22,554 nucleotides of DNA from Comamonadaceae bacterium (GTDB lineage Bacteria; Pseudomonadota; Gammaproteobacteria; Burkholderiales; Burkholderiaceae_C): positions 1 to 22,554 of the forward strand of contig CANHGF010000002.1 in the NCBI GenBank assembly GCA_947460065.1. Direction: 5' to 3'. Positions 1 through 6,979 of the stretch are shown here, piece by piece (position 1 is the stretch's first letter; each line of letters opens with the position of its first letter). The translations under genes and the position numbers were made by a program. A model generated the notes under the pieces. The model made no database searches. It saw nothing but the letters and a program-made list of their open reading frames with translations, and was not told the DNA's origin.

Positions 1-291
1 GAATTGTTGGACGGCCAGCAGGTACTGGTCACCTACGACAAGACGGACCGCTACGGCCGTCTGGTCGGCAAGGTCGAGCTGGAGGGCCGCGACATCAATC
101 TGGAGCAACTGCGGCGCGGCCTGGCTTGGCATTACAAGAAATACGAGGCTGAGCAAAGTGCCCAGGACCGGCAGGTTTACGCACAGGCACAGCAGCAGGC
201 GCAGGCCGTGCGTCTGGGCCTGTGGCGCGATCCCGAGCCGCAAGCGCCTTGGGACTACCGCCAGCAAAAGCGGCAGGCCGACGGCCCCTGA
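1..291 (+). CDS. Thermonuclease-family (SNase) protein, C-terminal part, cut by the window edge
   Basis: The reading frame is open from the first base, so the start and N-terminal half lie outside the window. The visible 96 residues match the C-terminal half of a staphylococcal-nuclease (SNase) domain. DRYGRLVGKV corresponds to the segment carrying the third active-site arginine (Arg87 in the staphylococcal enzyme), and LRRGLAWHYKKY followed by a Gln/Ala-rich helix and GLWRDPEPQAPW is the usual end of bacterial family members. These enzymes are calcium-dependent phosphodiesterases acting on DNA and RNA, generally exported. Any signal peptide and the other catalytic residues (Arg35 and Glu43 equivalents) cannot be seen. 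The frame ends in TGA 17 bases before the convergent MFS gene. Family assignment is firm; activity and location are inferred. Confidence 0.85.
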   Translation, partial: ELLDGQQVLVTYDKTDRYGRLVGKVELEGRDINLEQLRRGLAWHYKKYEAEQSAQDRQVYAQAQQQAQAVRLGLWRDPEPQAPWDYRQQKRQADGP

Positions 292-307
292 TCCCGCTCG
301 GGCCGGT

Positions 308-1570
308 TCAGGGCTTGGCCTCTTGAGCCGGCTCAGGGTGCAGCGCTTGCGCGTAACGACCAATCTCGGGCCAGCGAGCGTGTAGCCACACCCAGGCGCC
401 CAAGCCCATCAGCAGCATGCACAGACAGGCCAGGGCCAAAGCCACGGTTGAATGCATGACGAGAGGGGCGAGAGCTCCGGCGACGATGCCGTTGGCCACC
501 GCACCGATGACCGCCTGCAAGGACGAGGCCATGCCGCGCCGCTCGGGGTAGAGGTCCAGCACCAGCAAGGTGACCACGGGCACGACCAGCGCCCAACCAA
601 AAGAAAACACGGCGATCGGCAGCAGCGCCCAACTCACATGGGCCGGCCAGATTAAATTGGCAATCAGGTTGATGGTGCTGCTCACCAGCATGATCACAAA
701 GCCGTGCCGGATCTGCCGTTTGGGCGCCCACCGTCCGGCCTGCCTGCCGCTGAGCCAGGCGCCGAGCATGATGCCGCCGATGTTGAGCAAAAACAGCCAG
801 AAAAACTGGGTGGGCGGCAGCGCCAGCAACTCGCCCAGGAAGGCCGGCGCGCTCAATACATAAAGGAACATGCCATTAAAAGGGATGCCACTGGCCAGCG
901 ACAGGAGCAGAAAGCGCAGGCTCGATGCCAGTTGCCAGTAGCCGCGCAGAAGATGCCCCACCTCGAAGGGCTGGCGCGCCTGGCGGTGCAAGGTTTCAGG
1001 CAAGAGGCGCTGGGTGGCCACCAGCAGCGCCAGCCCGAGCAAGGTGAGCAGCCAAAAGATGCTGTGCCAGCCCAGGTGCACAAACAGCCAGCCACCGATG
1101 ATGGGCGCGATGGCAGGCGCGATGCCAAAGTAGATGGTCACCTGACTCATCACCTTCTGCGCCTGCGCAGGCGGGAACATATCGCGGATGATGGCGCGCG
1201 AGACTACGACGCCGGCACCGGTACTCATGCCCTGGAGCGCCCTGAAAAACACCAGCGGGCCTATGGTCTCAGACAGGGCGCAGCCCGCCGAAGCCAGGGT
1301 GAACAAGGCGGTGCCGGCGAGCACCACCGGCTTGCGGCCTATGCTGTCGGACAAGGCGCCATGAAACAGGTTCATGAAGGCGTAGCCGAACAGATAGCTC
1401 GATAGGGTCTGCTGCATCTGCACGGGGGTGGCGCCCAGCGACTGCGCCATGCCGGCGAAGGCTGGCAGATAGGTGTCCACCGCGAACGGCGCCACCATGC
1501 TCAGCAGGGCCAGCAGCAGGGCCAGCGCCCACAAAGGCGCCCGCCACAGCTGCGCGGCGTTCGGATTCAT
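308..1570 (-). CDS. Bcr/CflA-like MFS drug-efflux transporter
   Basis: The 420-residue membrane protein has about twelve hydrophobic segments in two halves, as in the major facilitator superfamily. The first-helix motif PFAVDTYLPAF is typical of the Bcr/CflA drug:proton antiporter branch. GALSDSIGRKPVVLAG is the MFS motif A in the loop between helices 2 and 3, and GIAPAIAPIIGGWL is the antiporter-type motif C in helix 5. It would act in the inner membrane, exporting small molecules in exchange for protons; the substrate cannot be read from sequence. Its ATG overlaps the rsmI stop in an ATGA arrangement (1567-1570), so the two are probably co-transcribed and translationally coupled. Length is close to that usual for the family. 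Superfamily is certain; the subfamily call is good. Confidence 0.88.
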   Translation of the reverse strand: MNPNAAQLWRAPLWALALLLALLSMVAPFAVDTYLPAFAGMAQSLGATPVQMQQTLSSYLFGYAFMNLFHGALSDSIGRKPVVLAGTALFTLASAGCALSETIGPLVFFRALQGMSTGAGVVVSRAIIRDMFPPAQAQKVMSQVTIYFGIAPAIAPIIGGWLFVHLGWHSIFWLLTLLGLALLVATQRLLPETLHRQARQPFEVGHLLRGYWQLASSLRFLLLSLASGIPFNGMFLYVLSAPAFLGELLALPPTQFFWLFLLNIGGIMLGAWLSGRQAGRWAPKRQIRHGFVIMLVSSTINLIANLIWPAHVSWALLPIAVFSFGWALVVPVVTLLVLDLYPERRGMASSLQAVIGAVANGIVAGALAPLVMHSTVALALACLCMLLMGLGAWVWLHARWPEIGRYAQALHPEPAQEAKP

Positions 1571-2463
1571 GGGCGCTTGAGACTGAGCGCTTTGTCGTAC
1601 AGGGCGTTACGCGGGGCGCCTGTGATGTCAGCGGCCAGCCGTACCGCCGTTTTCAGCGGCAGTTCGGCCAGCAGCAGGGTCAGCACTCTTTGGGCGTCTT
1701 GCATGCCGTCCTGCGCGGGGCCGGCGTGGGGATGCAGCACCAGGGCGAATTCCCCGCGCAAGCGATGAGGGTCCTGCGCCAGCCAGTCGGGCAGGGATTG
1801 GGCGTCCAGGGTGGCGATTTCTTCGAACTGCTTGGTCAACTCTCGCCCAACCGTTACCTTGCGCCCGCCCAGTTTGGCCAGTTCGCGCGCCAGCGCCGCC
1901 ATGCGGTGCGGCGCCTCGAGGAGCACCGTCGCCCGGGGCTCGCTGGCCAGTTGCTGCACGGCCTGCTCGCGTTCACCGGCCCGGCTGGGCAGAAAGCCGG
2001 CAAAAACCAGGCCGCCGTCGCCCTCGAGGCCGGCCACGCTGAGTACCGCCGTCAGGCTGCTGGGCCCCGGCAGGGGGACCACGGGCGCGCCGGCATCGCG
2101 CACCGCCGCCACCAGGCGTGCGCCGGGGTCGCTGACGGCTGGCGTGCCGGCATCGCTCACATAGGCCACCCGCTGGCCCGCCTGCAGCCGACCAATCACC
2201 TGGACCGCCGCTTCCTGCTCGTTGTGCTCATGGACGGCCATCAGCGGCTTGGCGATGCCATAGTGTTTGAGCAAAGCCTGGGTGTGACGGGTGTCTTCGC
2301 AGGCAATCGCGTCGACCAGGCCCAAGAGGTGCAGGGCACGCAGGCTGATGTCGGCCAGGTTGCCGATAGGGGTGGCGACCACGTACAGTGCGCCTGCGGG
2401 GTGGCTTTGCAGGCCGGCAGCGTTGCGGGCGGCCTCCCGCGCCAGGTCGAAAGAAGTGTTCAA
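1567..2463 (-). CDS. rsmI: 16S rRNA (cytidine1402-2'-O)-methyltransferase RsmI
   Basis: RsmI uses S-adenosylmethionine to methylate the 2'-hydroxyl of C1402 in the ribosomal decoding centre. The 298-residue product shows the whole family signature: VVATPIGNLADIS (about 28-40), ACEDTRHT (54-61), VSDAGTPAVSDPG (102-114), LPGPSS (131-136) and GFLPSR (156-161), all parts of the tetrapyrrole-methylase-like fold. The start taken is a TTG at 2463, with only a weak upstream GGAA. It gives an N-terminal lead of about 23 residues before the conserved core, similar to relatives as I recall them. The TTG shares its first base with the ATG of divergent yraN. The stop overlaps the following MFS gene. The start codon is less certain than the identity. 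Confidence 0.95.
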   Translation of the reverse strand: MNTSFDLAREAARNAAGLQSHPAGALYVVATPIGNLADISLRALHLLGLVDAIACEDTRHTQALLKHYGIAKPLMAVHEHNEQEAAVQVIGRLQAGQRVAYVSDAGTPAVSDPGARLVAAVRDAGAPVVPLPGPSSLTAVLSVAGLEGDGGLVFAGFLPSRAGEREQAVQQLASEPRATVLLEAPHRMAALARELAKLGGRKVTVGRELTKQFEEIATLDAQSLPDWLAQDPHRLRGEFALVLHPHAGPAQDGMQDAQRVLTLLLAELPLKTAVRLAADITGAPRNALYDKALSLKRP

Positions 2464-2900
2464 TGCACAGTTCCGGGAAGCAGTTGGCTCAGACTGCGGG
2501 CGGCGGCGGCCGGCCCGACGGCAAGCAGGTTACCACCAAGGCTCAGGGCGACCAGGCCGAGGTACTCGCCCGGGCCTTTTTGCAGCGCCAGGGCATGCGC
2601 TGGCTGGCCTCGAAATTCCGCAGTCCGGGCCGCGGCGGCGGTGAGATCGACCTCATCATGCGCGACGCCGACGGCACCTTGGTCTTTGTGGAGGTGCGCC
2701 AGCGCAGCCGAAATGACTTCGGAGGCGCTGCCGCCAGCATCGTCGGCAGCAAGCGCAGCCGCATCATTTTTGCCGCCCAGCATTACCTGCTGCGCCTGTC
2801 CAGCCCGCCGCCTTGCCGCTTTGACGTTGTGCTGATCGAGGGCCCGCTGCAGGCCGATCCGACAGTGACCTGGCACAAAGCCGCCTTTGATGCGTCTTGA
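2463..2900 (+). CDS. yraN: YraN-family endonuclease-like protein (UPF0102)
   Basis: The 145-residue protein belongs to the UPF0102/YraN family, which has a Holliday-junction-resolvase/restriction-nuclease-like fold and no firmly established biochemical role. The core reads GDQAEVLARAFLQRQG (29-44), GGGEIDLIMRD (58-68), VFVEVRQR (74-81) and CRFDVVLIEG (118-127). The E-ID-EVR pattern resembles the acidic D-ExK centre of such nucleases, with Arg where Lys is commoner. The frame extends upstream, but the ATG at 2463, preceded by a purine-rich GAAAGAAG, gives the normal family length. It reads away from rsmI with no gap. The next gene starts 19 bases downstream, as in the E. coli yraN-diaA-dolP group. 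The first 25 residues are Gly/Gln-rich and unconserved. Confidence 0.9.
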   Translation: MHSSGKQLAQTAGGGGRPDGKQVTTKAQGDQAEVLARAFLQRQGMRWLASKFRSPGRGGGEIDLIMRDADGTLVFVEVRQRSRNDFGGAAASIVGSKRSRIIFAAQHYLLRLSSPPPCRFDVVLIEGPLQADPTVTWHKAAFDAS

Positions 2901-2919
2901 GCCGCTATGATTGCGCTCC

Positions 2920-3519
2920 ATGCTTGAGCAACGCATCGAACAGCATTTCATCGACAGCGCAGACCTGAAGTACCAGGCCTCGCAGCTGCTGTCCAAGCCG
3001 ATCGCAGCGGCGGTTCAGGCCATACTGGCCAGCGTCACCAGCGGTGGCAAGGTGCTTGCCTGCGGCAATGGCGGCTCGGCCGCCGATGCCCAGCATTTTG
3101 CGGCTGAGTTTGTCGGGCGCTATGAGCGCGAGCGTCCAGAGTTGGCGGCCATTGCCCTCACGACCGATAGCTCGATTCTCACGGCCATTGCCAACGACTA
3201 CGACTACAAACTCATCTTCTCAAAGCAGGTACGCGCTCTGGGCGGCGCTGGCGATGTGCTACTGGCCATCAGCACCAGCGGCAATTCAGACAATGTGCTT
3301 GCCGCCATCGAATCGGCCCATGAACGCGACATGATCGTGGTGGCCTTGACCGGCAAGGGCGGCGGCAAGATCGGTCAGGTGCTGCGCGAGACCGATGTAC
3401 ACATTTGCGTGCCGCACGATCGGACCGCACGTATTCAGGAGGTCCATTTGCTCATCCTCCATTGCATCTGCGACGGCGTCGATGCCCAGTTACTTGGTGA
3501 TCAGGAGTCCACACAATGA
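2920..3519 (+). CDS. SIS-domain protein, DiaA/GmhA type (phosphoheptose isomerase-like)
   Basis: The 199-residue protein has a single sugar-isomerase (SIS) domain. CGNGGSAADAQHFAAE (48-63) and STSGNS (118-123) form the sugar-phosphate pocket, and VPHDRTARIQEVH (164-176) is the C-terminal signature shared by GmhA (sedoheptulose-7-phosphate isomerase for LPS heptose) and DiaA (a DnaA-binding replication-initiation factor). Its position between yraN and a BON lipoprotein matches E. coli diaA. Yet His59, Glu63, Gln173 and His181 align with the metal and catalytic residues of GmhA, two of which I recall being replaced in E. coli DiaA. Role is therefore open: isomerase, DnaA partner or both. ATG 2920 is preferred over a TTG three codons upstream. 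The stop overlaps the next gene's ATG (ATGA). Confidence 0.9.
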   Translation: MLEQRIEQHFIDSADLKYQASQLLSKPIAAAVQAILASVTSGGKVLACGNGGSAADAQHFAAEFVGRYERERPELAAIALTTDSSILTAIANDYDYKLIFSKQVRALGGAGDVLLAISTSGNSDNVLAAIESAHERDMIVVALTGKGGGKIGQVLRETDVHICVPHDRTARIQEVHLLILHCICDGVDAQLLGDQESTQ

Positions 3520-4139
3520 AAGCTATGAAAAAAATCACATTGACCTGTCTTGCGGCGGCGCTGTTGGGCGCTGGCTTGAGTGGCTGCGCGCCGCTGATCA
3601 TCGGCGGCGCTGCAGGCGCCGTGCTGGTGGCCACCGATCGCCGCACCGCCGGCACCCAGCTGGAGGACGAGAACATTGAATTTCGTTCCAAGTCCAACAT
3701 TCGTGAGCAATTGGGCACCCGGGTGAGGGTTGACGTCAGCAGCTACAACCGCATTACGCTGCTCACGGGCGAGGTGGCCAACGCGGCCGATAAGCAGGCG
3801 GTCGAGCGTATCGTGGCCAATGTGCAGAACGTGCGTTCGGTGGTCAATGAACTGGCGGTGCTGAGCACCCCCTCATTGTGGGATCGCTCCAACGACCTGC
3901 TGATCACCGGCAAGGTCAAGGCCGCCTTCATCGATAAAGGTGTTTCCGTGACGGCGGTCAAGGTGACCACCGAGCGCTCGGTGGTCTACCTGCTGGGGCG
4001 TGTGACCGCCAGGGAGTCTGAGTTGGCCACGGACGCGGCCCGCTCGGCTTCCGGGGTACAGCGGGTGGTGCGCATGTTCGAAATCATCAGCCAGCAGGAG
4101 CTCGAGCGCCTGCAGCAGACTTCGGCGCCCAAGTCCTGA
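3516..4139 (+). CDS. BON-domain outer-membrane lipoprotein, DolP/YraP-like
   Basis: The 207-residue product begins with a lipoprotein signal: KK, a hydrophobic stretch, then the lipobox LSGC (21-24), so Cys24 should be lipidated after cleavage. Two BON domains follow, at about 60-115 (with NRITLLTGEVANAADKQAVE) and 128-192 (TGKVKAAF, VYLLGRVTARE). This matches E. coli DolP (YraP), a periplasm-facing outer-membrane lipoprotein that binds anionic phospholipid and supports envelope integrity and BAM function; that role is by homology. Position directly after the SIS gene, with a 4-base overlap, supports the assignment. An internal ATG three codons in (3525) could also be the start. The residue after Cys24 is Ala, consistent with outer-membrane sorting by the usual rule. 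The tail LQQTSAPKS is unstructured. Confidence 0.9.
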   Translation: MKAMKKITLTCLAAALLGAGLSGCAPLIIGGAAGAVLVATDRRTAGTQLEDENIEFRSKSNIREQLGTRVRVDVSSYNRITLLTGEVANAADKQAVERIVANVQNVRSVVNELAVLSTPSLWDRSNDLLITGKVKAAFIDKGVSVTAVKVTTERSVVYLLGRVTARESELATDAARSASGVQRVVRMFEIISQQELERLQQTSAPKS

Positions 4140-4149
4140 AGCTGGCCTT

Positions 4150-4171
4150 GCGGCTGTATCAGCGCAGCCGC
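4150..4171. terminator. Small hairpin over the convergent gene ends
   Basis: GCGGCTG (4150-4156) and CAGCCGC (4165-4171) form a perfect 7-bp stem with an 8-base loop. It lies just after the BON lipoprotein gene and covers the stop of the convergent reductase gene. There is no T-run on either side, so any termination role is weakly supported. Confidence 0.3.
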
Positions 4172-5067
4172 TTGATCAGGCTGGAGGTGTCCCAGCGACG
4201 CCCGCCCAGTGCCTGCACATCGGCGTAGAACTGGTCGACCAGGGCGGTGACCGGCAGGCGCGCACCGTTGCGTTTGGCCTCATCCATCACCAGGCCCAGG
4301 TCCTTGCGCATCCAGTCGACTGCAAAGCCAAATTCGAATTGGTCGCGCGCCATGGTTTTGCCGCGGTTGTCCATTTGCCAGCTCTGAGCCGCACCTTTGC
4401 CAATGACCTCCAGCACCTGATCCATGTCCAGACCGGCCTTTTGGCCAAAGGCAATCGCCTCGCTCAGGCCCTGAACCAGCCCGGCAATACAAATCTGGTT
4501 GACCATCTTGGTCAGCTGCCCTGCGCCGGGTTCGCCCATCAAGGTGAAGGCTTTTGAAAAAGCCATGCCCACCGGCTTGACCGATTCGAAGGCCTGCGGC
4601 TGCCCGCCGCACATCACGGTCAGCATACCGTTCTGGGCGCCGGCCTGACCGCCCGAGACTGGGGCATCGATGAAATGCAGGCTGAGCGCTTGTGCTGCTG
4701 CGAAAAGCTCTCGAGCCACCGCGGCCGAGGCGGTGGTGTGGTCGACAAAGCAGGCCCCAGGTTTCATGCCGGCCAGGGCACCGTCGGCCCCCAGCACCAC
4801 CGAACGCAGGTCGTCGTCATTGCCGACACAGCAAAAAACGATGTCGGCCTGCTGCGCGGCCTCACGTGGGGTGGGCGCGCTGCTGCCGCCGAATTCCTGC
4901 ACCCAGGCCTGGGCCTTGGCGGCGTTGCGGTTATAGACGGTGACCGTGTGGCCGGCGCGAGCGAGGTGGCCGGCCATGGGAAAGCCCATCACGCCCAGGC
5001 CTAAAAAGGCCACAGATCGAGGGCTGATGCTGTCGTAGGTGCGGGCATTGACGGATGCGTTGCTCAT
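4159..5067 (-). CDS. NAD(P)-dependent 3-hydroxyisobutyrate-dehydrogenase-family oxidoreductase
   Basis: The 302-residue enzyme belongs to the beta-hydroxyacid dehydrogenase family (3-hydroxyisobutyrate dehydrogenase, tartronate semialdehyde reductase and relatives). The Rossmann motif FLGLGVMGFPMA (21-32) binds the nucleotide, and VYNRN (44-48) ends the second strand, where Asn-Arg is often seen in NADP-preferring members. FIDAPVSGGQAGAQNG (132-147) is the substrate-binding signature. GAGQLTKMVNQ (181-191) carries the catalytic Lys187. The exact hydroxyacid substrate cannot be told from sequence. The ATG at 5067 follows AAGGACCCCC, a fair ribosome-binding site. It lies 43 bases downstream of the PilT-like gene on the same strand, with a small hairpin between. 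About 18 residues precede the core, slightly more than usual. Confidence 0.9.
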   Translation of the reverse strand: MSNASVNARTYDSISPRSVAFLGLGVMGFPMAGHLARAGHTVTVYNRNAAKAQAWVQEFGGSSAPTPREAAQQADIVFCCVGNDDDLRSVVLGADGALAGMKPGACFVDHTTASAAVARELFAAAQALSLHFIDAPVSGGQAGAQNGMLTVMCGGQPQAFESVKPVGMAFSKAFTLMGEPGAGQLTKMVNQICIAGLVQGLSEAIAFGQKAGLDMDQVLEVIGKGAAQSWQMDNRGKTMARDQFEFGFAVDWMRKDLGLVMDEAKRNGARLPVTALVDQFYADVQALGGRRWDTSSLIKRLR

Positions 5068-5089
5068 GGGGGTCCTTGGAAAATGTAAG

Positions 5090-5104
5090 CCCGCCGGTGG
5101 CGGG
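5090..5104 (-). terminator. Possible weak terminator between the PilT-like and reductase genes
   Basis: On the minus strand CCCGCC-ACC-GGCGGG forms a 6-bp GC stem, followed by the T-rich CTTACATTTT. It lies in the 43-base gap downstream of the PilT-like gene, before the reductase's ribosome-binding site. The short stem and broken T-run suggest partial termination at most. Confidence 0.35.
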
Positions 5105-5110
5105 ACGGAG

Positions 5111-6151
5111 TCAGAGCGCCATATTGTCCAGATTTCTGGCTCGCTGGCGGGCCTGTTCGGCGGTGATCAGTTGCTGGCGTACCAGTGCGCTCAAGGACTG
5201 CTCCAGCGTCTGCATGCCGCTGGCCGAGCCGGTCTGCATGGCCGAATAAAGTTGGGCCACCTTGTTCTCCCGGATCAGATGGCGTACCGCCGGGGTGGCC
5301 ACCAGCACCTCGTGCGCAGCCAGCCGGGGGCCTTCACGGCTTTCGCACAGCACCTGCGAGACGATGCCCAGCAGCGACTGCGACAGCATGGTGCGCACCA
5401 GTTCCTTGTCCTGCCCGGGGAATACGTCGATCAGCCGGTCGATCGTCCTGGCGGCGCCGGCGGTGTGCAAGGTGGCCAGCACCAGATGGCCGGTTTCCGC
5501 GGCGGTCAGGGCCAGCCGCACGGTTTCCAGGTCCCGCAGCTCGCCGACCATGATCACATCTGGGTCCTCCCGCAAGGCTGACTTCAGGGCCTGGCTGTAG
5601 TTGCGGGTGTGGCTGCCGAGCTCGCGCTGATGAATCAGGGCGCTGTGGCTGCTGTGTATGAACTCGATGGGATCTTCGATGGTAATTAGATGGCCGCCCT
5701 GGCGGTCCAACAGGTGCTGCAGCAGCGCGGCCAGCGTGCTGGACTTGCCCGATCCGGTGGGCCCGGTGACCAGCAGCAAGCCGCTGCTGCGCAGGCCCAG
5801 TTCGCCGAGCACCGCCGGCACCCGCAGGGCGTCCATGGACGGCAGGGTCTGCGGAATGTGGCGCAAGGCCAGCCCCGGCCCCCGCTGGTGGCTGTAGGCG
5901 TTGAAGCGAAAGCGCCCCAGTCCGGCCTGATCGAGCGCACCGTCAATATCGTCGCCCGCGCGCCAGCTTTCGCGCTGGCCAGGCGTCATCAGCGACTCGG
6001 CCAGCTCATGCAGCTGCTCGCTCGTCAGCGCTGGCTGGGGCAGACGCAGCAGCTTGCCGTGCACGCGCACATGGGGCGGCAGGCCGCTTGTCAGATGCAG
6101 GTCCGAGGCTTGGTGCTCGACCGCCTGGCGCAGGAGTTCATGCAGATTCAT
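5111..6151 (-). CDS. PilT/YggR-like secretion-type retraction ATPase
   Basis: The 346-residue protein is a GspE/PilT-superfamily ATPase of PilT length; hexameric PilT drives type IV pilus retraction. Motifs run in order: ASDLHLTSGLPPHVRVHG (15-32) of the N-terminal PAS-like domain, Walker A GPTGSGKS (130-137), Asp box ITIEDPIEF (156-164), Walker B with catalytic Glu204 (DVIMVGELRD) and His box ETGHLVLATLHT (219-230). The Walker B continues GELRD rather than the GEMRD of classical PilT. It also diverges divergently from yggS, as does E. coli yggR, so it may be a YggR-type paralogue. No pilU follows. The start lies 26 bases from yggS, so their promoters must overlap. ATPase family is certain; the pilus role is inferred. 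Confidence 0.9.
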   Translation of the reverse strand: MNLHELLRQAVEHQASDLHLTSGLPPHVRVHGKLLRLPQPALTSEQLHELAESLMTPGQRESWRAGDDIDGALDQAGLGRFRFNAYSHQRGPGLALRHIPQTLPSMDALRVPAVLGELGLRSSGLLLVTGPTGSGKSSTLAALLQHLLDRQGGHLITIEDPIEFIHSSHSALIHQRELGSHTRNYSQALKSALREDPDVIMVGELRDLETVRLALTAAETGHLVLATLHTAGAARTIDRLIDVFPGQDKELVRTMLSQSLLGIVSQVLCESREGPRLAAHEVLVATPAVRHLIRENKVAQLYSAMQTGSASGMQTLEQSLSALVRQQLITAEQARQRARNLDNMAL

Positions 6152-6177
6152 GGCTTGGCCTGGGTTACAGTTTCTTC

Positions 6178-6900
6178 ATGGCCCCTATCGCAACTCAGCT
6201 CGAGCAAGTACGCAAGCGCATTGACAAAGCTTGCGAAAGTGCGGGGCGTGATCCACGCTCTGTGACCTTATTGGCGGTGTCCAAGACCTTCGGCCCCGAG
6301 GCGGTGATCGCGGCGGTGCAGGCCGGTCAGCTTGCCTTTGGCGAAAACTATGTGCAAGAAGGGGTGGCCAAAATCGCCGCGCTGGCCGACTGGGCCGCAG
6401 CGCAGCCCGTGCCGCCCGCGCTGCAGTGGCATTGCATAGGCCCGCTGCAGAGCAACAAGTCGCGGCCGGTGGCCGAGCATTTCGACTGGGTGCACAGCGT
6501 GGACCGGCTCAAGATCGCCCAGCGTCTGTCGGAGCAGCGGCCTCCTGAGCTGGCGCCCTTGCAGGTCTGCCTGCAGGTCAATATCGACGGCGGCCCGAAC
6601 AAGTCGGGCGTGGTGCCGGCCGAGGCGCTGGCCCTGGCGCTGGCGGTGCAGGACCTGCCTGGGCTGGTGCTGCGCGGTCTGATGACCCTGCCCGAGCCGA
6701 GCGAGGACGCTGCGCAGATGCTGGCGGTCCACAGGCAGGCGCGAGAGCTGTTAGGCCGCCTCAATGCATCGGGGCGCCTGCATCGGCCGCTCGACACCCT
6801 GTCCATGGGCATGAGTGCCGACCTGGATCTGGCGGTGGCGGCCGGCAGCACCATGGTGCGGGTGGGAACGGCTATTTTTGGCGACCGGACGCGGGCCTGA
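6178..6900 (+). CDS. yggS: YggS/PLPBP-family pyridoxal-phosphate homeostasis protein
   Basis: The 240-residue protein is a single-domain PLP-binding barrel like alanine-racemase domain I. It has no known enzyme activity in the family and is tied to vitamin B6 and amino-acid balance. LLAVSKTF carries the PLP lysine (Lys36), GENYVQEG follows, [11 protein letters not shown] is the HxxGxLQxNK signature, and the C-terminal [18 protein letters not shown] with VRVGTAIFG holds the phosphate. The frame is open further upstream, but ATG 6178 gives family length and puts the start just clear of the divergent PilT-like gene; no strong ribosome-binding site is visible. In many bacteria yggS sits beside proC; here the next gene is proA, 79 bases on. 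A small AGCCTGC/GCAGGCT hairpin (6900-6922) overlaps the stop. Confidence 0.94.
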   Translation: MAPIATQLEQVRKRIDKACESAGRDPRSVTLLAVSKTFGPEAVIAAVQAGQLAFGENYVQEGVAKIAALADWAAAQPVPPALQWHCIGPLQSNKSRPVAEHFDWVHSVDRLKIAQRLSEQRPPELAPLQVCLQVNIDGGPNKSGVVPAEALALALAVQDLPGLVLRGLMTLPEPSEDAAQMLAVHRQARELLGRLNASGRLHRPLDTLSMGMSADLDLAVAAGSTMVRVGTAIFGDRTRA

Positions 6901-6979
6901 GCCTGCCCAGCGTGAGCAGGCTGTCCCTGCCTGGGCCGGCCCTGGGGCAAACCCGGGTCCGCCGTGCGAAAATCGGGCC

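Noticed and set aside
324..335. A 12-base palindrome TGAGCCGGCTCA, with an imperfect hairpin around 304-332
   Set aside because: It lies in the last codons of the MFS gene, has no T-run and can be explained by chance in GC-rich coding sequence.
1690..2835. A 381-codon open frame on the plus strand opposite rsmI and running out of frame through yraN
   Set aside because: Both genes underneath are clear family members, and the frame carries no recognisable motif.
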